A DNA stretch of 64,000 bases from Polaromonas jejuensis NBRC 106434 (GTDB lineage Bacteria; Pseudomonadota; Gammaproteobacteria; Burkholderiales; Burkholderiaceae_C): positions 124,001 to 188,000 of the forward strand of contig NZ_BCYO01000002.1 in the NCBI RefSeq assembly GCF_001598235.1. The letters are read 5' to 3'. A model generated the notes under the pieces. It did no database searches and was not told the origin of the DNA. It saw only the letters and a program-made list of their open reading frames with translations. Positions 36,637 through 44,934 of this stretch are shown in pieces (the first letter of the stretch is position 1; each line of letters starts with the position of its first letter). The position numbers and the translations under genes were made by a program.

Positions 36637-36786
36637 AACACGATCTACCTGCCCTTACTGCGGCGTCGGCTGCGGTCTCGCGCTCGCGCGGACCGCGTTG
36701 CGGCAACATGAAACACCGCAGCCGGGGCTCTGCCGACCATGACTGAAACACGATCTACTTGCCCTTACTGTGGCGTCGGCTGCGGT
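36553..36786 (+). repeat. Tandem ~110-bp repeat ahead of and into nasA
   Basis: GGCGTCGGC recurs at 36553, 36662 and 36772, giving two near-identical units of 109 and 110 bp and the start of a third. Each unit holds a linker bounded by inverted GGCTGCGGT/ACCGCAGCC with an inner GCGGTC/GACCGC pair, then the nasA start. It suggests insertion of a palindromic element followed by unequal duplication. Confidence 0.8.
36629..36742 (+). pseudogene. Duplicated nasA 5' end, copy 1
   Basis: A 37-codon frame beginning MAETRSTCPYCGVGCG repeats the true NasA N-terminus (MTETRSTCPYCGVGCG) almost exactly, then runs through the linker to a stop that overlaps the nasA ATG (ATGA). All three cysteines are kept. 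It could be translated and coupled to nasA, but is most simply a duplication remnant. Confidence 0.65.
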
Positions 36787-39669
36787 GTGATCATCGAATC
36801 GCAGGGCGACCAGATCACCGGCGTGCGCGGCGATCCGGAGCACCCGGCCAACTTCGGCCGGCTCTGCACCAAGGGCTCCACGCTGGCCCTGAGCGCCTCG
36901 GCGGCCGTCACGCGGCAAACCCGCCTGCTGCAGCCCATGCGGCGCGAGCACCGCCAGGAAGCTGCCAGGCCGGTCTCCTGGGACAGCGCGCTGGACTTCG
37001 CCAGCGAAAGCTTTGCGCAAATCATCCGCGAGCACGGACCCGATGCGGTCGGTTTTTACCTCTCGGGCCAGCTGCTGACCGAAGACTATTACGTCTTCAA
37101 CAAGCTGGCCAAGGGCCTGATCGCCACCAACAACGTCGACACCAACTCGCGGCTTTGCATGAGCAGCGCGGTGGCGGGCTACAAGCAGACCCTGGGCGCC
37201 GACGCGCCGCCCACCTGCTACGACGACGTGAAGCACGCGCAGTGCCTCTTCATCGTCGGCAGCAACACCGCCTACGCCCACCCGATTCTTTTTCGGCGCA
37301 TAGAAGACGCCAAGGCGGCCAACCCGGCGCTCAAGATCATCTTCTGCGACCCGCGCCGCACCGACACCGCCGAGATCGCCGACCTTTACCTGCCGATACA
37401 GCCCGGCACCGACGTCGCGCTGTTCAACGGCATGCTGCACATCATGCTGTGGGAGGGCTGGACCGACCCGGCCTACATTGCCGCGCACACCACCGGCTTC
37501 GAGGCCCTGAAGGCCACGGTGCGCGACTACACGCCCGACATGGTGGCCCAGACCTGCGGCATCAAGAAGGAAGACCTGCTGCAGGCAGCCCGACTGTTCG
37601 CCACCTCCGCCGCCACCCTGAGCCTGTATTGCCAGGGCCTGAACCAGTCCAGCAGCGGCACCGCCAAAAATGCGGCGCTCATCAACCTGCACCTGGCGAC
37701 GGCACAGATCGGCAAACCCGGCGCCGGGCCGTTTTCGCTGACCGGCCAGCCCAATGCCATGGGCGGCCGCGAAGTCGGCGGCATGGCGAACCTGCTGAGC
37801 GCCCACCGCGACCTGGCCAATCCGCAGCATCGCGCCGAAGTCGCCGCACTCTGGGGCCTGCCATCGGTGCCTTCAACGCCGGGGAAAACCGCCGTCGACA
37901 TGTTCCAGGCCGCTGCCGATGGCGAAATCAAGGCGCTCTGGATTGCCTGCACCAACCCGGCCCAGTCCATGCCCGACCAGGCCACCGTGCGCCGTGCGCT
38001 GGAACGCGCGGAGCTGGTGATCGTGCAGGAGGCCTTTGCCACCACGGCCAGCTGCGACTATGCCGACCTCCTGCTGCCGGCCACCACCTGGGGCGAAAAA
38101 ATCGGCACGGTGACCAACAGCGAACGCCGCATCAGCCGCGTGCGGCCGGCCGTTCCCGCCCCGGGCGCAACCCGCCATGACTGGGCCATCGCCGTTGATT
38201 TTGCGCAGCGGCTGGAAAGACGGCTGCCGGCACGTGGCGCCGGCCCCCTCTTCCCCTATTCGCTGACGGATGAAGCGCTGGGCGTCGAAACCATCTGGAA
38301 CGAGCACCGCGAATCCACGCGCGGCCGCGACCTCGACATCACCGGCATGAGCTACGCCATGCTGGAAGACGCGCCGCAGCAGTGGCCGCTGCACGAGGGG
38401 CAAAACACGGGCAAGGTCCGCCTCTACGAAGACGGCATCTTCCCGACCGCCGACGGCAAGGCCAGATTCGTCAACACCGTCTACAAACCCGTCGCCGAAC
38501 CGCGCGAATCCCGCTACCCCTTCTCGCTGACCACCGGCCGCCTGCGCGACCAGTGGCATGGCATGAGCCGCACCGGCACGCTGGGGCGGCTGTTTGGCCA
38601 TGTGGCCGAACCGTCCCTGCAGATGAATGCGCAGGACATGGCCAGGCGGCAGCTCCTGGAGGGCGACCTGGTGCATGTCACCTCCAAGCGCGGCTCCATC
38701 GTCGTGCCGGTGCAGGCCTCGCCCGAGCTCGCGCTGAGCCAGGCCTTCATGGCCATGCACTGGGGCGGGGAATATTTGAGCGGCCAGTCCAGCAGCGGCG
38801 AAGCGCTGGCCGGTGTCAACGCCCTCACCACCTCGGCCTACTGCCCCAGCTCCAAACAGCCCGAGCTCAAGCACGCGGCAGTCAAGATCCTCAAGGCCGA
38901 GTTGCCCTGGTCACTGCTGGCCATGGCCTGGCTGCCGGAGGGCGATGCGCTGGCCGCGCGCGAGCAGCTCAAGCCCCTGATGAGGGTCTTCCCCTTCAGC
39001 AGCTGCGTGCCGTTTTCCAACAATGCACCGCTGGCAGAACCCCAGCGTGAGCGCTGCGGCGTGTTGTTTCGCGCGGCGGGCCATGAGGCGCCCGCCGAAG
39101 AAACGCTGCTTGAGCTGGAGCGCATTCTCGGCCTCGACAGCCCGGACACCCTGCACTATGCCGACCGGAAAAAAGGCCAGCGCCGCTCGGTGCGGCTGGT
39201 GCGCCAGGGCGAGCACGCCGAGCTGGCCGGCTTCGTCCTCGCCGGCGACACCAGCGCCCAGGCCTGGATCGCCACGCTGCTCAAGGACGAGCTGCCCGCG
39301 CAGGCCTATGGCCGCCTGCTGCTGCTGCCGGGCGCCAAGCCGCCGGTGGCGGTGATGGCGTCGATGCAGGGCCGCGGCCAGCTGGTGTGTACCTGCTTCA
39401 ATGTCAGCGACCGGGCCATTGACGAGCATCTGTCGCTCCTCAGCCAGGGGGGTGGCAGCAGCGGCTACCTCGGCACCGATGAAGCCAGGCTGGCCTCGCT
39501 GCAGGAGCGCCTGAAGTGCGGCACCAACTGCGGCTCCTGCCTGCCCGAGCTCAAACGCCGGGTGCGCGCGGCCCGCGGCGCCGGCGCAGCAGAAACATCG
39601 GTGCCAGCGGCGCCAGCACGCAGCGTCATCCCGATCAAGGCACTGCCGCAGGGCACATTAAACTCATAA
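36739..39669 (+). CDS. nasA: Assimilatory nitrate reductase, catalytic subunit
   Basis: NasA (976 aa) reduces nitrate to nitrite in the cytoplasm. A 4Fe-4S site is formed by CPYCGVGC near residue 8 and CTKGS near residue 43. The bis-MGD molybdopterin domains fill residues 50-720 (SRLCMSSAVAGYK contains the catalytic-pocket Cys; GGREVGGMANLLSAHRDL is typical for the group). A C-terminal BFD-like 2Fe-2S domain has CTCFNVSD near 885 and CGTNCGSC near 930. The reductant is probably NADH-linked or flavin-linked via this domain; no NasC-type gene is present. Copies of its start lie directly upstream. Confidence 0.96.
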   Translation: MTETRSTCPYCGVGCGVIIESQGDQITGVRGDPEHPANFGRLCTKGSTLALSASAAVTRQTRLLQPMRREHRQEAARPVSWDSALDFASESFAQIIREHGPDAVGFYLSGQLLTEDYYVFNKLAKGLIATNNVDTNSRLCMSSAVAGYKQTLGADAPPTCYDDVKHAQCLFIVGSNTAYAHPILFRRIEDAKAANPALKIIFCDPRRTDTAEIADLYLPIQPGTDVALFNGMLHIMLWEGWTDPAYIAAHTTGFEALKATVRDYTPDMVAQTCGIKKEDLLQAARLFATSAATLSLYCQGLNQSSSGTAKNAALINLHLATAQIGKPGAGPFSLTGQPNAMGGREVGGMANLLSAHRDLANPQHRAEVAALWGLPSVPSTPGKTAVDMFQAAADGEIKALWIACTNPAQSMPDQATVRRALERAELVIVQEAFATTASCDYADLLLPATTWGEKIGTVTNSERRISRVRPAVPAPGATRHDWAIAVDFAQRLERRLPARGAGPLFPYSLTDEALGVETIWNEHRESTRGRDLDITGMSYAMLEDAPQQWPLHEGQNTGKVRLYEDGIFPTADGKARFVNTVYKPVAEPRESRYPFSLTTGRLRDQWHGMSRTGTLGRLFGHVAEPSLQMNAQDMARRQLLEGDLVHVTSKRGSIVVPVQASPELALSQAFMAMHWGGEYLSGQSSSGEALAGVNALTTSAYCPSSKQPELKHAAVKILKAELPWSLLAMAWLPEGDALAAREQLKPLMRVFPFSSCVPFSNNAPLAEPQRERCGVLFRAAGHEAPAEETLLELERILGLDSPDTLHYADRKKGQRRSVRLVRQGEHAELAGFVLAGDTSAQAWIATLLKDELPAQAYGRLLLLPGAKPPVAVMASMQGRGQLVCTCFNVSDRAIDEHLSLLSQGGGSSGYLGTDEARLASLQERLKCGTNCGSCLPELKRRVRAARGAGAAETSVPAAPARSVIPIKALPQGTLNS

Positions 39670-39703
39670 CCAAAAGTCATCTGCATTCGCGGACAATTAC
39701 GAA

Positions 39704-40609
39704 ATGGGAATTAGCCAATACATCAAGGAAATCGGTCGCGGCGCACGCGGCGCGAAGCCGCTCACGCGCGCGCAAGCCTGCGACCTCTTCGGTCAGGTGC
39801 TGGACGGCACGGTGACCGACCTTGAAATTGGCGCCTTTTGCCTGGCCATGCGCATCAAGGGCGAAACGCCTGAAGAAATGGCGGGTTTCCTCGATGCCAC
39901 CCAGGCGCGGCTGAATCATTTCCCCGCCTCCGGGCGTCCGCTGATTGTGCTGCCCAGCTACAACGGCGCGCGCAAATTGCCGGTGCTCACCCCGCTGCTG
40001 GCGCTGCTGCTGGCGCGTGAGGGGCTGCCGGTGCTGGTGCATGGTGCAGCCACGGAATCCAGCCGCGTTCTAGCATCCAATGTGCTTGCAGCGCTCGGCT
40101 ATCAAGCGCCAGAAGCTATCAAATCAATAGCAAACGGCGAAGTGGTGTTTGCCCCGACCGAGCTGCTGTGCCCCGGCCTGAAACGCCTGCTCGACGTGCG
40201 CCGCGTCGTCGGCTTGCGCAACCCGGGCCACAGCGTGGTCAAGCTGATTCAGCCCACAATGGCGCCCTGCCTCATCGTCAGCAGCTACACCCACCCCGAA
40301 TATGCGCGCAGCATGGCCGCCACCTTTGAACTGACGGGCACCAGCGCCCTGCTGTCGCGCGGGCTGGAAGGCGAAGTGGTGTCCGACCCGCGCCGCACCT
40401 CGCAAATCGACGGCTTCCTGCGCGGCGAGCGCATCCCGCTGCAAGCGCAGCAGACCGGCACGCTGGCCGAGGTGGAAGGCCTGCCCAAGGAGATTGACAT
40501 AGAGACCACCGCCCGCTACACGCGGCGCGTGCTGGCCGGCGACGCGCCCGTGCCGGCCGCCCTCACGCAGCAGGTTCAATTCATCCAGCAACTGGCATCC
40601 CGACTATGA
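39704..40609 (+). CDS. ybiB: YbiB family protein (TrpD2-like)
   Basis: This 301-aa protein belongs to the YbiB/TrpD2 branch of the nucleoside phosphorylase/anthranilate phosphoribosyltransferase fold; relatives bind nucleic acid and lack the transferase activity. The N-terminal helical domain (MGISQYIKEIGRGARGAKPL) and the glycine-rich LVHGAATES near residue 110 are visible. A dispersed repeat is embedded near 40,079-40,131, read as APEAIKSIANG. It lies 34 bp after nasA and overlaps cobA by four bases, so it is part of the nitrate operon. Confidence 0.85.
   Translation: MGISQYIKEIGRGARGAKPLTRAQACDLFGQVLDGTVTDLEIGAFCLAMRIKGETPEEMAGFLDATQARLNHFPASGRPLIVLPSYNGARKLPVLTPLLALLLAREGLPVLVHGAATESSRVLASNVLAALGYQAPEAIKSIANGEVVFAPTELLCPGLKRLLDVRRVVGLRNPGHSVVKLIQPTMAPCLIVSSYTHPEYARSMAATFELTGTSALLSRGLEGEVVSDPRRTSQIDGFLRGERIPLQAQQTGTLAEVEGLPKEIDIETTARYTRRVLAGDAPVPAALTQQVQFIQQLASRL
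40079..40131 (-). repeat. Dispersed ~55 bp element inside ybiB
   Basis: On the minus strand the head GCTATTGATTTGATAGC (40131-40115) is followed by TTCTGGCGCTTGATAGCC and GAGCGCTGC. The element is read in frame by ybiB without interrupting it. Confidence 0.65.
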
Positions 40610-41406
40610 GCACCTCTTTGCCCCCCCACAACGGCCAGCGCACGGCCGGCAGCTGCACCCTGGTGGGCGCGGGCCCGGGCGATCCCGAGCTGCTGACACT
40701 CAAGGCGGTCAAGGCGATTGGCGCGGCCAGCGTGCTGTTCGTCGATGACCTGGTGAACGATGCCGTGCTCGCCTACGCGCGGCCCGACGCCCGCATCGTG
40801 CATGTGGGCAAGCGTGGCGGCTGCAAGTCCACGCCGCAAGCCTTCATCGAAAAGCTCATGATCGCGGCGGCGCGCGAAGGCGAAGCCGTGGTGCGGCTCA
40901 AGGGCGGCGACCCCTTCATCTTCGGGCGCGGCGGCGAGGAGGTCGAGCACCTGCGCGCAGCAGGCATCGCGGTGACGGTGGTCAACGGCATCACCGCCGG
41001 GCTGGCCGCCGTGACCTCGCTGGGCGTGCCGCTGACGCACCGCCAGCATGCGCACGGCGTGGTGTTTGTCACCGGCCACGCCCAGCCCGGCTCGCTGGGG
41101 CCTGACTGGCGGCAGCTGGCCGCCACCGCCCACAGCGCCCGCCTGACACTGGTGATTTACATGGGCGTCAGTGGCGCCGGGCATATCCAGAACGAGTTGC
41201 TGATGGGCCTGCCCGCCAGCACGCCGGTGGCCGTGATCCAGAACGCCTCGCTGCCGACCCAGCGCCACATCACCAGCACGCTGGGCGCGCTGGCCGACGC
41301 GATTCAAGCCGGCGGCATGGCCAGCCCGTCCATCATCGTCGTCGGCGATGTGATGGCCGGCGTGGCGCTGGCGGCCTCGCACCCCGAGGCCGTTCGCGCG
41401 GCCTGA
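40606..41406 (+). CDS. cobA: Uroporphyrinogen-III C-methyltransferase
   Basis: SUMT (266 aa) methylates uroporphyrinogen III twice with SAM to precorrin-2, the first step to siroheme. The motifs VGAGPGDPELLTLKAVKAI near residue 21 and RLKGGDPFIFGRGGEE near residue 97 identify it. Single-domain form, without the CysG dehydrogenase/chelatase part. Its place at the end of the nitrate operon fits the siroheme need of NirB. The start overlaps the ybiB stop (ATGA). Confidence 0.95.
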   Translation: MSTSLPPHNGQRTAGSCTLVGAGPGDPELLTLKAVKAIGAASVLFVDDLVNDAVLAYARPDARIVHVGKRGGCKSTPQAFIEKLMIAAAREGEAVVRLKGGDPFIFGRGGEEVEHLRAAGIAVTVVNGITAGLAAVTSLGVPLTHRQHAHGVVFVTGHAQPGSLGPDWRQLAATAHSARLTLVIYMGVSGAGHIQNELLMGLPASTPVAVIQNASLPTQRHITSTLGALADAIQAGGMASPSIIVVGDVMAGVALAASHPEAVRAA

Positions 41407-41473
41407 GCCGTTCCGGCGTCACGGCGCCGTCATACACGCTCACTACGCTTCCAGTTTTTGACTGGAACCCTTA

Positions 41474-42481
41474 ATGTCAACCCGCCGAACCTCCAACCGT
41501 TTCCTGGCTGGCGCGCTGCTGGCGCTCAGCATGAGCTGCGCCCAGGCGCAAACCTTTTCCTTCGGACTGTGGGGCGACATGCCGTACCAGAAGGCGGGCG
41601 ACGCCCCGAAAATCCCGGCGCTGCTCAAGAGCATCAACCAGTCCGACATCGCCTTCTCGATCTACGACGGCGACATCAAGGACGGCAGTTCCAAATGCAC
41701 CGACGACATTTATGCCTCGGCACTGGCCATGTTCGGCCAGCTGAACAAGCCCGTGGTCTATGTGCCCGGCGACAACGAATGGACCGACTGCCACCGCCTG
41801 AACAACGGCGGCTATGACGGGCTGGAGCGCCTGGCCTATGTGCGCAAGACCATGTTCCCGACCGCCAATAGCCTGGGCAAGCGCCAGATGCCGCTGCTTC
41901 ACCAGGGCCAGCCCGGCGAGAAGTTCTATGAGAACACACGCTTCAGCCACCGCCGCATCGTGTTTGCCGGCCTCAACGTTCCCGGCAGCAACAACAACAA
42001 GATACTGGACGAGAAAGACTGCGCCCATAAAAGCGCCCGCACCGCCGCACAGTGCGAGGCCAGCAACGCCGAATACCTGGAACGCGATGCCGCCAACGTG
42101 GCCTGGATGCAGCAGGCTTTCCAGGCAGCGAAAGAGCAGAAGGCGCTCGGCGTGGTGCTGGTGATCCAGGCCGACCCGGGGTTTGACCTGCCGGAGACCG
42201 AAGACATTGATGAAAGCAAGGCCCCCGGCGTCAGCGGCTATCGCAACTTCATTGACAAACTGGTCGCCGAAACCGAGCAGTTCAAGGGCCAGGTCCTGCT
42301 GGTTCATGGCGACACGCATTTCTTCAAGATGGACAAGCCGCTCTACAGCCCGACCAGGATGCTGGCCAATCTCACGCGCCTGCAAACCTTTGGCAGCCCG
42401 ATGATTCACTGGGTGCGCGTCACGGTGGACCCGAAGAATGCCAATGTCTTCACGGTCCAGCCCGTGATCGTGAAACAGTAA
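41474..42481 (+). CDS. Secreted metallophosphoesterase-like protein
   Basis: This 335-aa protein has a signal peptide (LAGALLALSMSCAQAQ, residues 11-26). It has a calcineurin-like pattern: GLWGDMPY near residue 31, YDGDIKDGSS near 60, VPGDNEWTDCH near 98 and VHGDTHFFKMD near 277, which would supply the two-metal site. The substrate is unknown. It stands alone between the nitrate operon and a flavoprotein gene. Confidence 0.78.
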   Translation: MSTRRTSNRFLAGALLALSMSCAQAQTFSFGLWGDMPYQKAGDAPKIPALLKSINQSDIAFSIYDGDIKDGSSKCTDDIYASALAMFGQLNKPVVYVPGDNEWTDCHRLNNGGYDGLERLAYVRKTMFPTANSLGKRQMPLLHQGQPGEKFYENTRFSHRRIVFAGLNVPGSNNNKILDEKDCAHKSARTAAQCEASNAEYLERDAANVAWMQQAFQAAKEQKALGVVLVIQADPGFDLPETEDIDESKAPGVSGYRNFIDKLVAETEQFKGQVLLVHGDTHFFKMDKPLYSPTRMLANLTRLQTFGSPMIHWVRVTVDPKNANVFTVQPVIVKQ

Positions 42482-42580
42482 GGCACCAAGGTCCGGTGGC
42501 ATCCGCCAGGCCGGCCCGGGACTGGACGCGGCTAAACTTCCGGGCTCAACAGGACGCGGCAGCAGCACCCCGACCAGGTC

Positions 42581-42634
42581 GCTATTTTTTTGATAGCTGC
42601 TTGCGCCCGTCTTATCTGGACCAGAGGCTGATTT
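42581..42634 (+). repeat. Dispersed ~55 bp element, full copy, upstream of flavoprotein gene
   Basis: Head GCTATTTTTTTGATAGC, then TGCTTGCGCCCGTCTTATC and TGGACCAGAGGCTGATTT. Its last bases run into the TTG start codon of the next gene. Confidence 0.75.
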
Positions 42635-43889
42635 GACGCATAAATTCGATGTGGTGGTGATAGGCGCAGGCGCTGCCGGGCTGTTTTGCGCCGGCGTGGC
42701 GGGCCAGCAGGGCCTGAAGGTGCTGCTGGTGGACCACAGCGAGAAGGTGGCCGAGAAGATCCGCATCTCGGGCGGCGGCCGCTGCAACTTCACCAATCGC
42801 GACGCCACACCCGCCCAGTTCCTGAGCGAGAACCCGCACTTTTGCCGCTCGGCCCTGTCGCGCTACACGCCGCAGGACTTCATCGAACTGCTGCAGCGCT
42901 ACGGCATTCCCTTCCACGAAAAGCACAAGGGCCAGCTTTTTTGCGACCGCTCGGCCGAAGACGTGATCAACCTGCTGCTGGCCGAATGCGCCGCCGGCCA
43001 GGTCACGCGCTGGCAGCCTTGCAGCATCAAAAGCATTGCAGGCCCAGAGCAGACGGGCACCAGCGGCTACCAAATAGAGAGCGACCGCGGACTCATCGAA
43101 GCGCCCCAGGTGGTGATTGCCACGGGCGGGTTGTCGATTCCGAAAATCGGCGCCACCGATTTTGGCTATCGCCTGGCCAGACAGTTCGGCCTGCGCCTGG
43201 TGGAGCCCCGCCCGGCCCTGGTGCCGCTGACCTTTGACGGCGACAACTGGGCGCCTTATGCCCAGCTCGCCGGCCTGGCGCTGCCGGTGCTGATCGAAAC
43301 CAGCGCGCCCGACGCCTCGCCCAAACAGCGCAAAAAGGCCACGGTGTTCTCGGAAGACCTGCTGTTCACCCACCGCGGCTTAAGCGGCCCGGCGGTGCTG
43401 CAGACTTCCAGCTTCTGGCGCGAAGACCAGCCGATTCGCGTCAACCTCGCGCCTGGCCTGGACCTGGCCGCCACGCTGCTGCGCGCCAAGGCCAGCTCGA
43501 AAAAGCTGATTGCCAACGAACTCGCCAGCCTGGTGCCCAGCCGCCTGGCCGACGCCTGGGTCAGCCAGGACCCGGCTTTGCAGCGCCCCATCTGCGACGC
43601 CACCGACAAGGCCCTCCTGGCGCTGGCGCAGCGCCTGGCCGACTGGCAACTCACGCCCAACGGTTCGGAAGGCTATCGAAAGGCCGAAGTCACCGTGGGT
43701 GGCGTGGACACCCGCGACCTGTCGTCCCAAACCATGGAATCGAAGCAGCCGGGCCTGTATTTCATCGGCGAAGTGGTTGACGTGACGGGCTGGCTCGGCG
43801 GTTACAACTTCCAGTGGGCCTGGGCCTCCGGCTTCGCCTGCGCCCACGCGCTGGCAGCCAGGCACGCAAGCCTTGCAGAAGCGGCCTAA
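42633..43889 (+). CDS. HI0933-like NAD(P)/FAD-dependent oxidoreductase
   Basis: A 418-aa flavoprotein of the HI0933/YhiN family. The FAD-binding opening is DVVVIGAGAAGLFCAGVAG, followed by RISGGGRCNFTN near residue 45 and the terminal GEVVDVTGWLGGYNFQWAWASG near residue 375. Function in the cell is not established. No ATG is available before this FAD motif, so the start is TTG at 42633, at the edge of a dispersed repeat. A diverged second copy of the repeat lies within the gene at 43,041-43,078. Confidence 0.88.
   Translation: MTHKFDVVVIGAGAAGLFCAGVAGQQGLKVLLVDHSEKVAEKIRISGGGRCNFTNRDATPAQFLSENPHFCRSALSRYTPQDFIELLQRYGIPFHEKHKGQLFCDRSAEDVINLLLAECAAGQVTRWQPCSIKSIAGPEQTGTSGYQIESDRGLIEAPQVVIATGGLSIPKIGATDFGYRLARQFGLRLVEPRPALVPLTFDGDNWAPYAQLAGLALPVLIETSAPDASPKQRKKATVFSEDLLFTHRGLSGPAVLQTSSFWREDQPIRVNLAPGLDLAATLLRAKASSKKLIANELASLVPSRLADAWVSQDPALQRPICDATDKALLALAQRLADWQLTPNGSEGYRKAEVTVGGVDTRDLSSQTMESKQPGLYFIGEVVDVTGWLGGYNFQWAWASGFACAHALAARHASLAEAA
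43041..43078 (-). repeat. Diverged dispersed element inside the flavoprotein gene
   Basis: On the minus strand CTATTTGGTAGC is followed by CGCTGGTGCCCGTCTGCTC and TGGGCC, close to the copy at 42581 but with a shortened head. It is read in frame as GTSGYQIES. Confidence 0.45.
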
Positions 43890-44008
43890 AATGCCTGCCT
43901 CAAGCCCCGTCCAAATGGGGCCGGTGCCGTTTCTGCCTGCTTTTCTGGCACTCCGGGCGCAAGGCCTCCGGCTTTTACAAGCGCAAAGCCCCTGAAAGCC
44001 TTTGCGGA

Positions 44009-44030
44009 CTGCTATAATCCAAGGCTTTGC
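44009..44030 (+). promoter_or_regulatory. Probable rpsU promoter
   Basis: An extended -10 element TGCTATAAT (hexamer 44013-44018) is followed by CCAAGGCTTTGC, nearly identical to the sequence after the rpsO -10 element. I see no good -35, which extended -10 promoters may lack. Confidence 0.6.
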
Positions 44031-44098
44031 TAGCAAACCCGCACCTGGCCTGATCCTGATCAGATCAATTGAGGTGCACCTTTTGGATCAATTCATCA

Positions 44099-44311
44099 AT
44101 GACCACTATCCGTGTAAAAGACAACGAGCCCTTCGACGTCGCCCTGCGCCGTTTCAAGCGCACCATCGAAAAACTCGGCCTGCTGACCGACCTGCGCGCC
44201 CGCGAGTTTTACGAAAAACCAACGGCCGAGCGCAAGCGCAAGAAGGCAGCCGCCGTCAAGCGTAACTACAAGCGTATCCGCGCCATGCAGTTGCCCAAGA
44301 AGCTGTACTAA
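44099..44311 (+). CDS. rpsU: 30S ribosomal protein S21
   Basis: S21 (70 aa) is a small basic protein of the 30S subunit needed for initiation. The sequence ([20 protein letters not shown], Lys/Arg-rich end) is canonical and full-length. It is preceded by its own promoter and followed by a strong terminator and by yqeY, the common neighbour. Confidence 0.97.
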   Translation: MTTIRVKDNEPFDVALRRFKRTIEKLGLLTDLRAREFYEKPTAERKRKKAAAVKRNYKRIRAMQLPKKLY

Positions 44312-44340
44312 TCAGTACGAGTAGGCCTTCCGGCAACTCA

Positions 44341-44375
44341 AAAGCCCGCAAGAGGACGCTCTGCGGGCTTTTTTA
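44341..44375 (+). terminator. Intrinsic terminator after rpsU
   Basis: AAAAGCCCGCA (44341-44351) pairs perfectly with TGCGGGCTTTT (44363-44373) and is followed by further T. It starts 29 bp after the rpsU stop. Confidence 0.9.
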
Positions 44376-44432
44376 ATTTCTGTGCAGCGCAAAATGCACA
44401 TCCCCCTTCATTCGCCCCTTCAGGAGCCCGCA

Positions 44433-44894
44433 ATGTCACTCAAAGACCAGATCACCGAAGACATGAAAACCGCCATGCGCGCCAAAGACAGCGAGCGCCT
44501 GGGCACCATACGCCTGCTGCTGGCGGCCCTCAAGCAAAAAGAGGTCGATGAGCGCGTGGTACTCGACGATGCGGCCGTGGTCGCCATCGTCGACAAACTC
44601 ATCAAGCAGCGCAAGGATTCGATTGAAGCCTTCCAGAAGGCCGAACGCACCGACCTGGCCGACAAGGAAGCCGCCGAGCTTCTGGTGCTGCAGGGCTACC
44701 TGCCCGCGCGCATGAGCGCCGAAGAGGTCACGGCCGCCGTGAAAGCCATCGTCGCGGAGCTGGGCGCCGAACTGGGACGCGCTGCGGGCCCCGGCGACAT
44801 GGGCAAGGTCATGGGCGCGGTCAAAACAAAACTGGCGGGCAAGGCCGACATGGGCCAGGTGTCCGCCGCCGTGAAGGCCGCACTGGCGTCCTGA
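44433..44894 (+). CDS. yqeY: GatB/YqeY domain protein
   Basis: This 153-aa protein is the stand-alone version of the C-terminal GatB/Aim41 helical domain. It has MSLKDQITEDMKTAMRAKD at the start, the PARMSAEEV segment near residue 90 and the GDMGKVMGAVK motif near 123. It probably touches tRNA, but its role is not defined. CAGGAG precedes the ATG at 44433. It is downstream of rpsU as in many bacteria. Confidence 0.9.
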   Translation: MSLKDQITEDMKTAMRAKDSERLGTIRLLLAALKQKEVDERVVLDDAAVVAIVDKLIKQRKDSIEAFQKAERTDLADKEAAELLVLQGYLPARMSAEEVTAAVKAIVAELGAELGRAAGPGDMGKVMGAVKTKLAGKADMGQVSAAVKAALAS

Positions 44895-44934
44895 AGCCGG
44901 GGCGCATCGCCCTCAAGGAGACTTCAGAGAAATC

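Noticed and set aside
36553-36738. Attachment or integron recombination site ahead of nasA
   Set aside because: The inverted repeats resemble a mobile site, but no integrase is present and tandem duplication explains the pattern.
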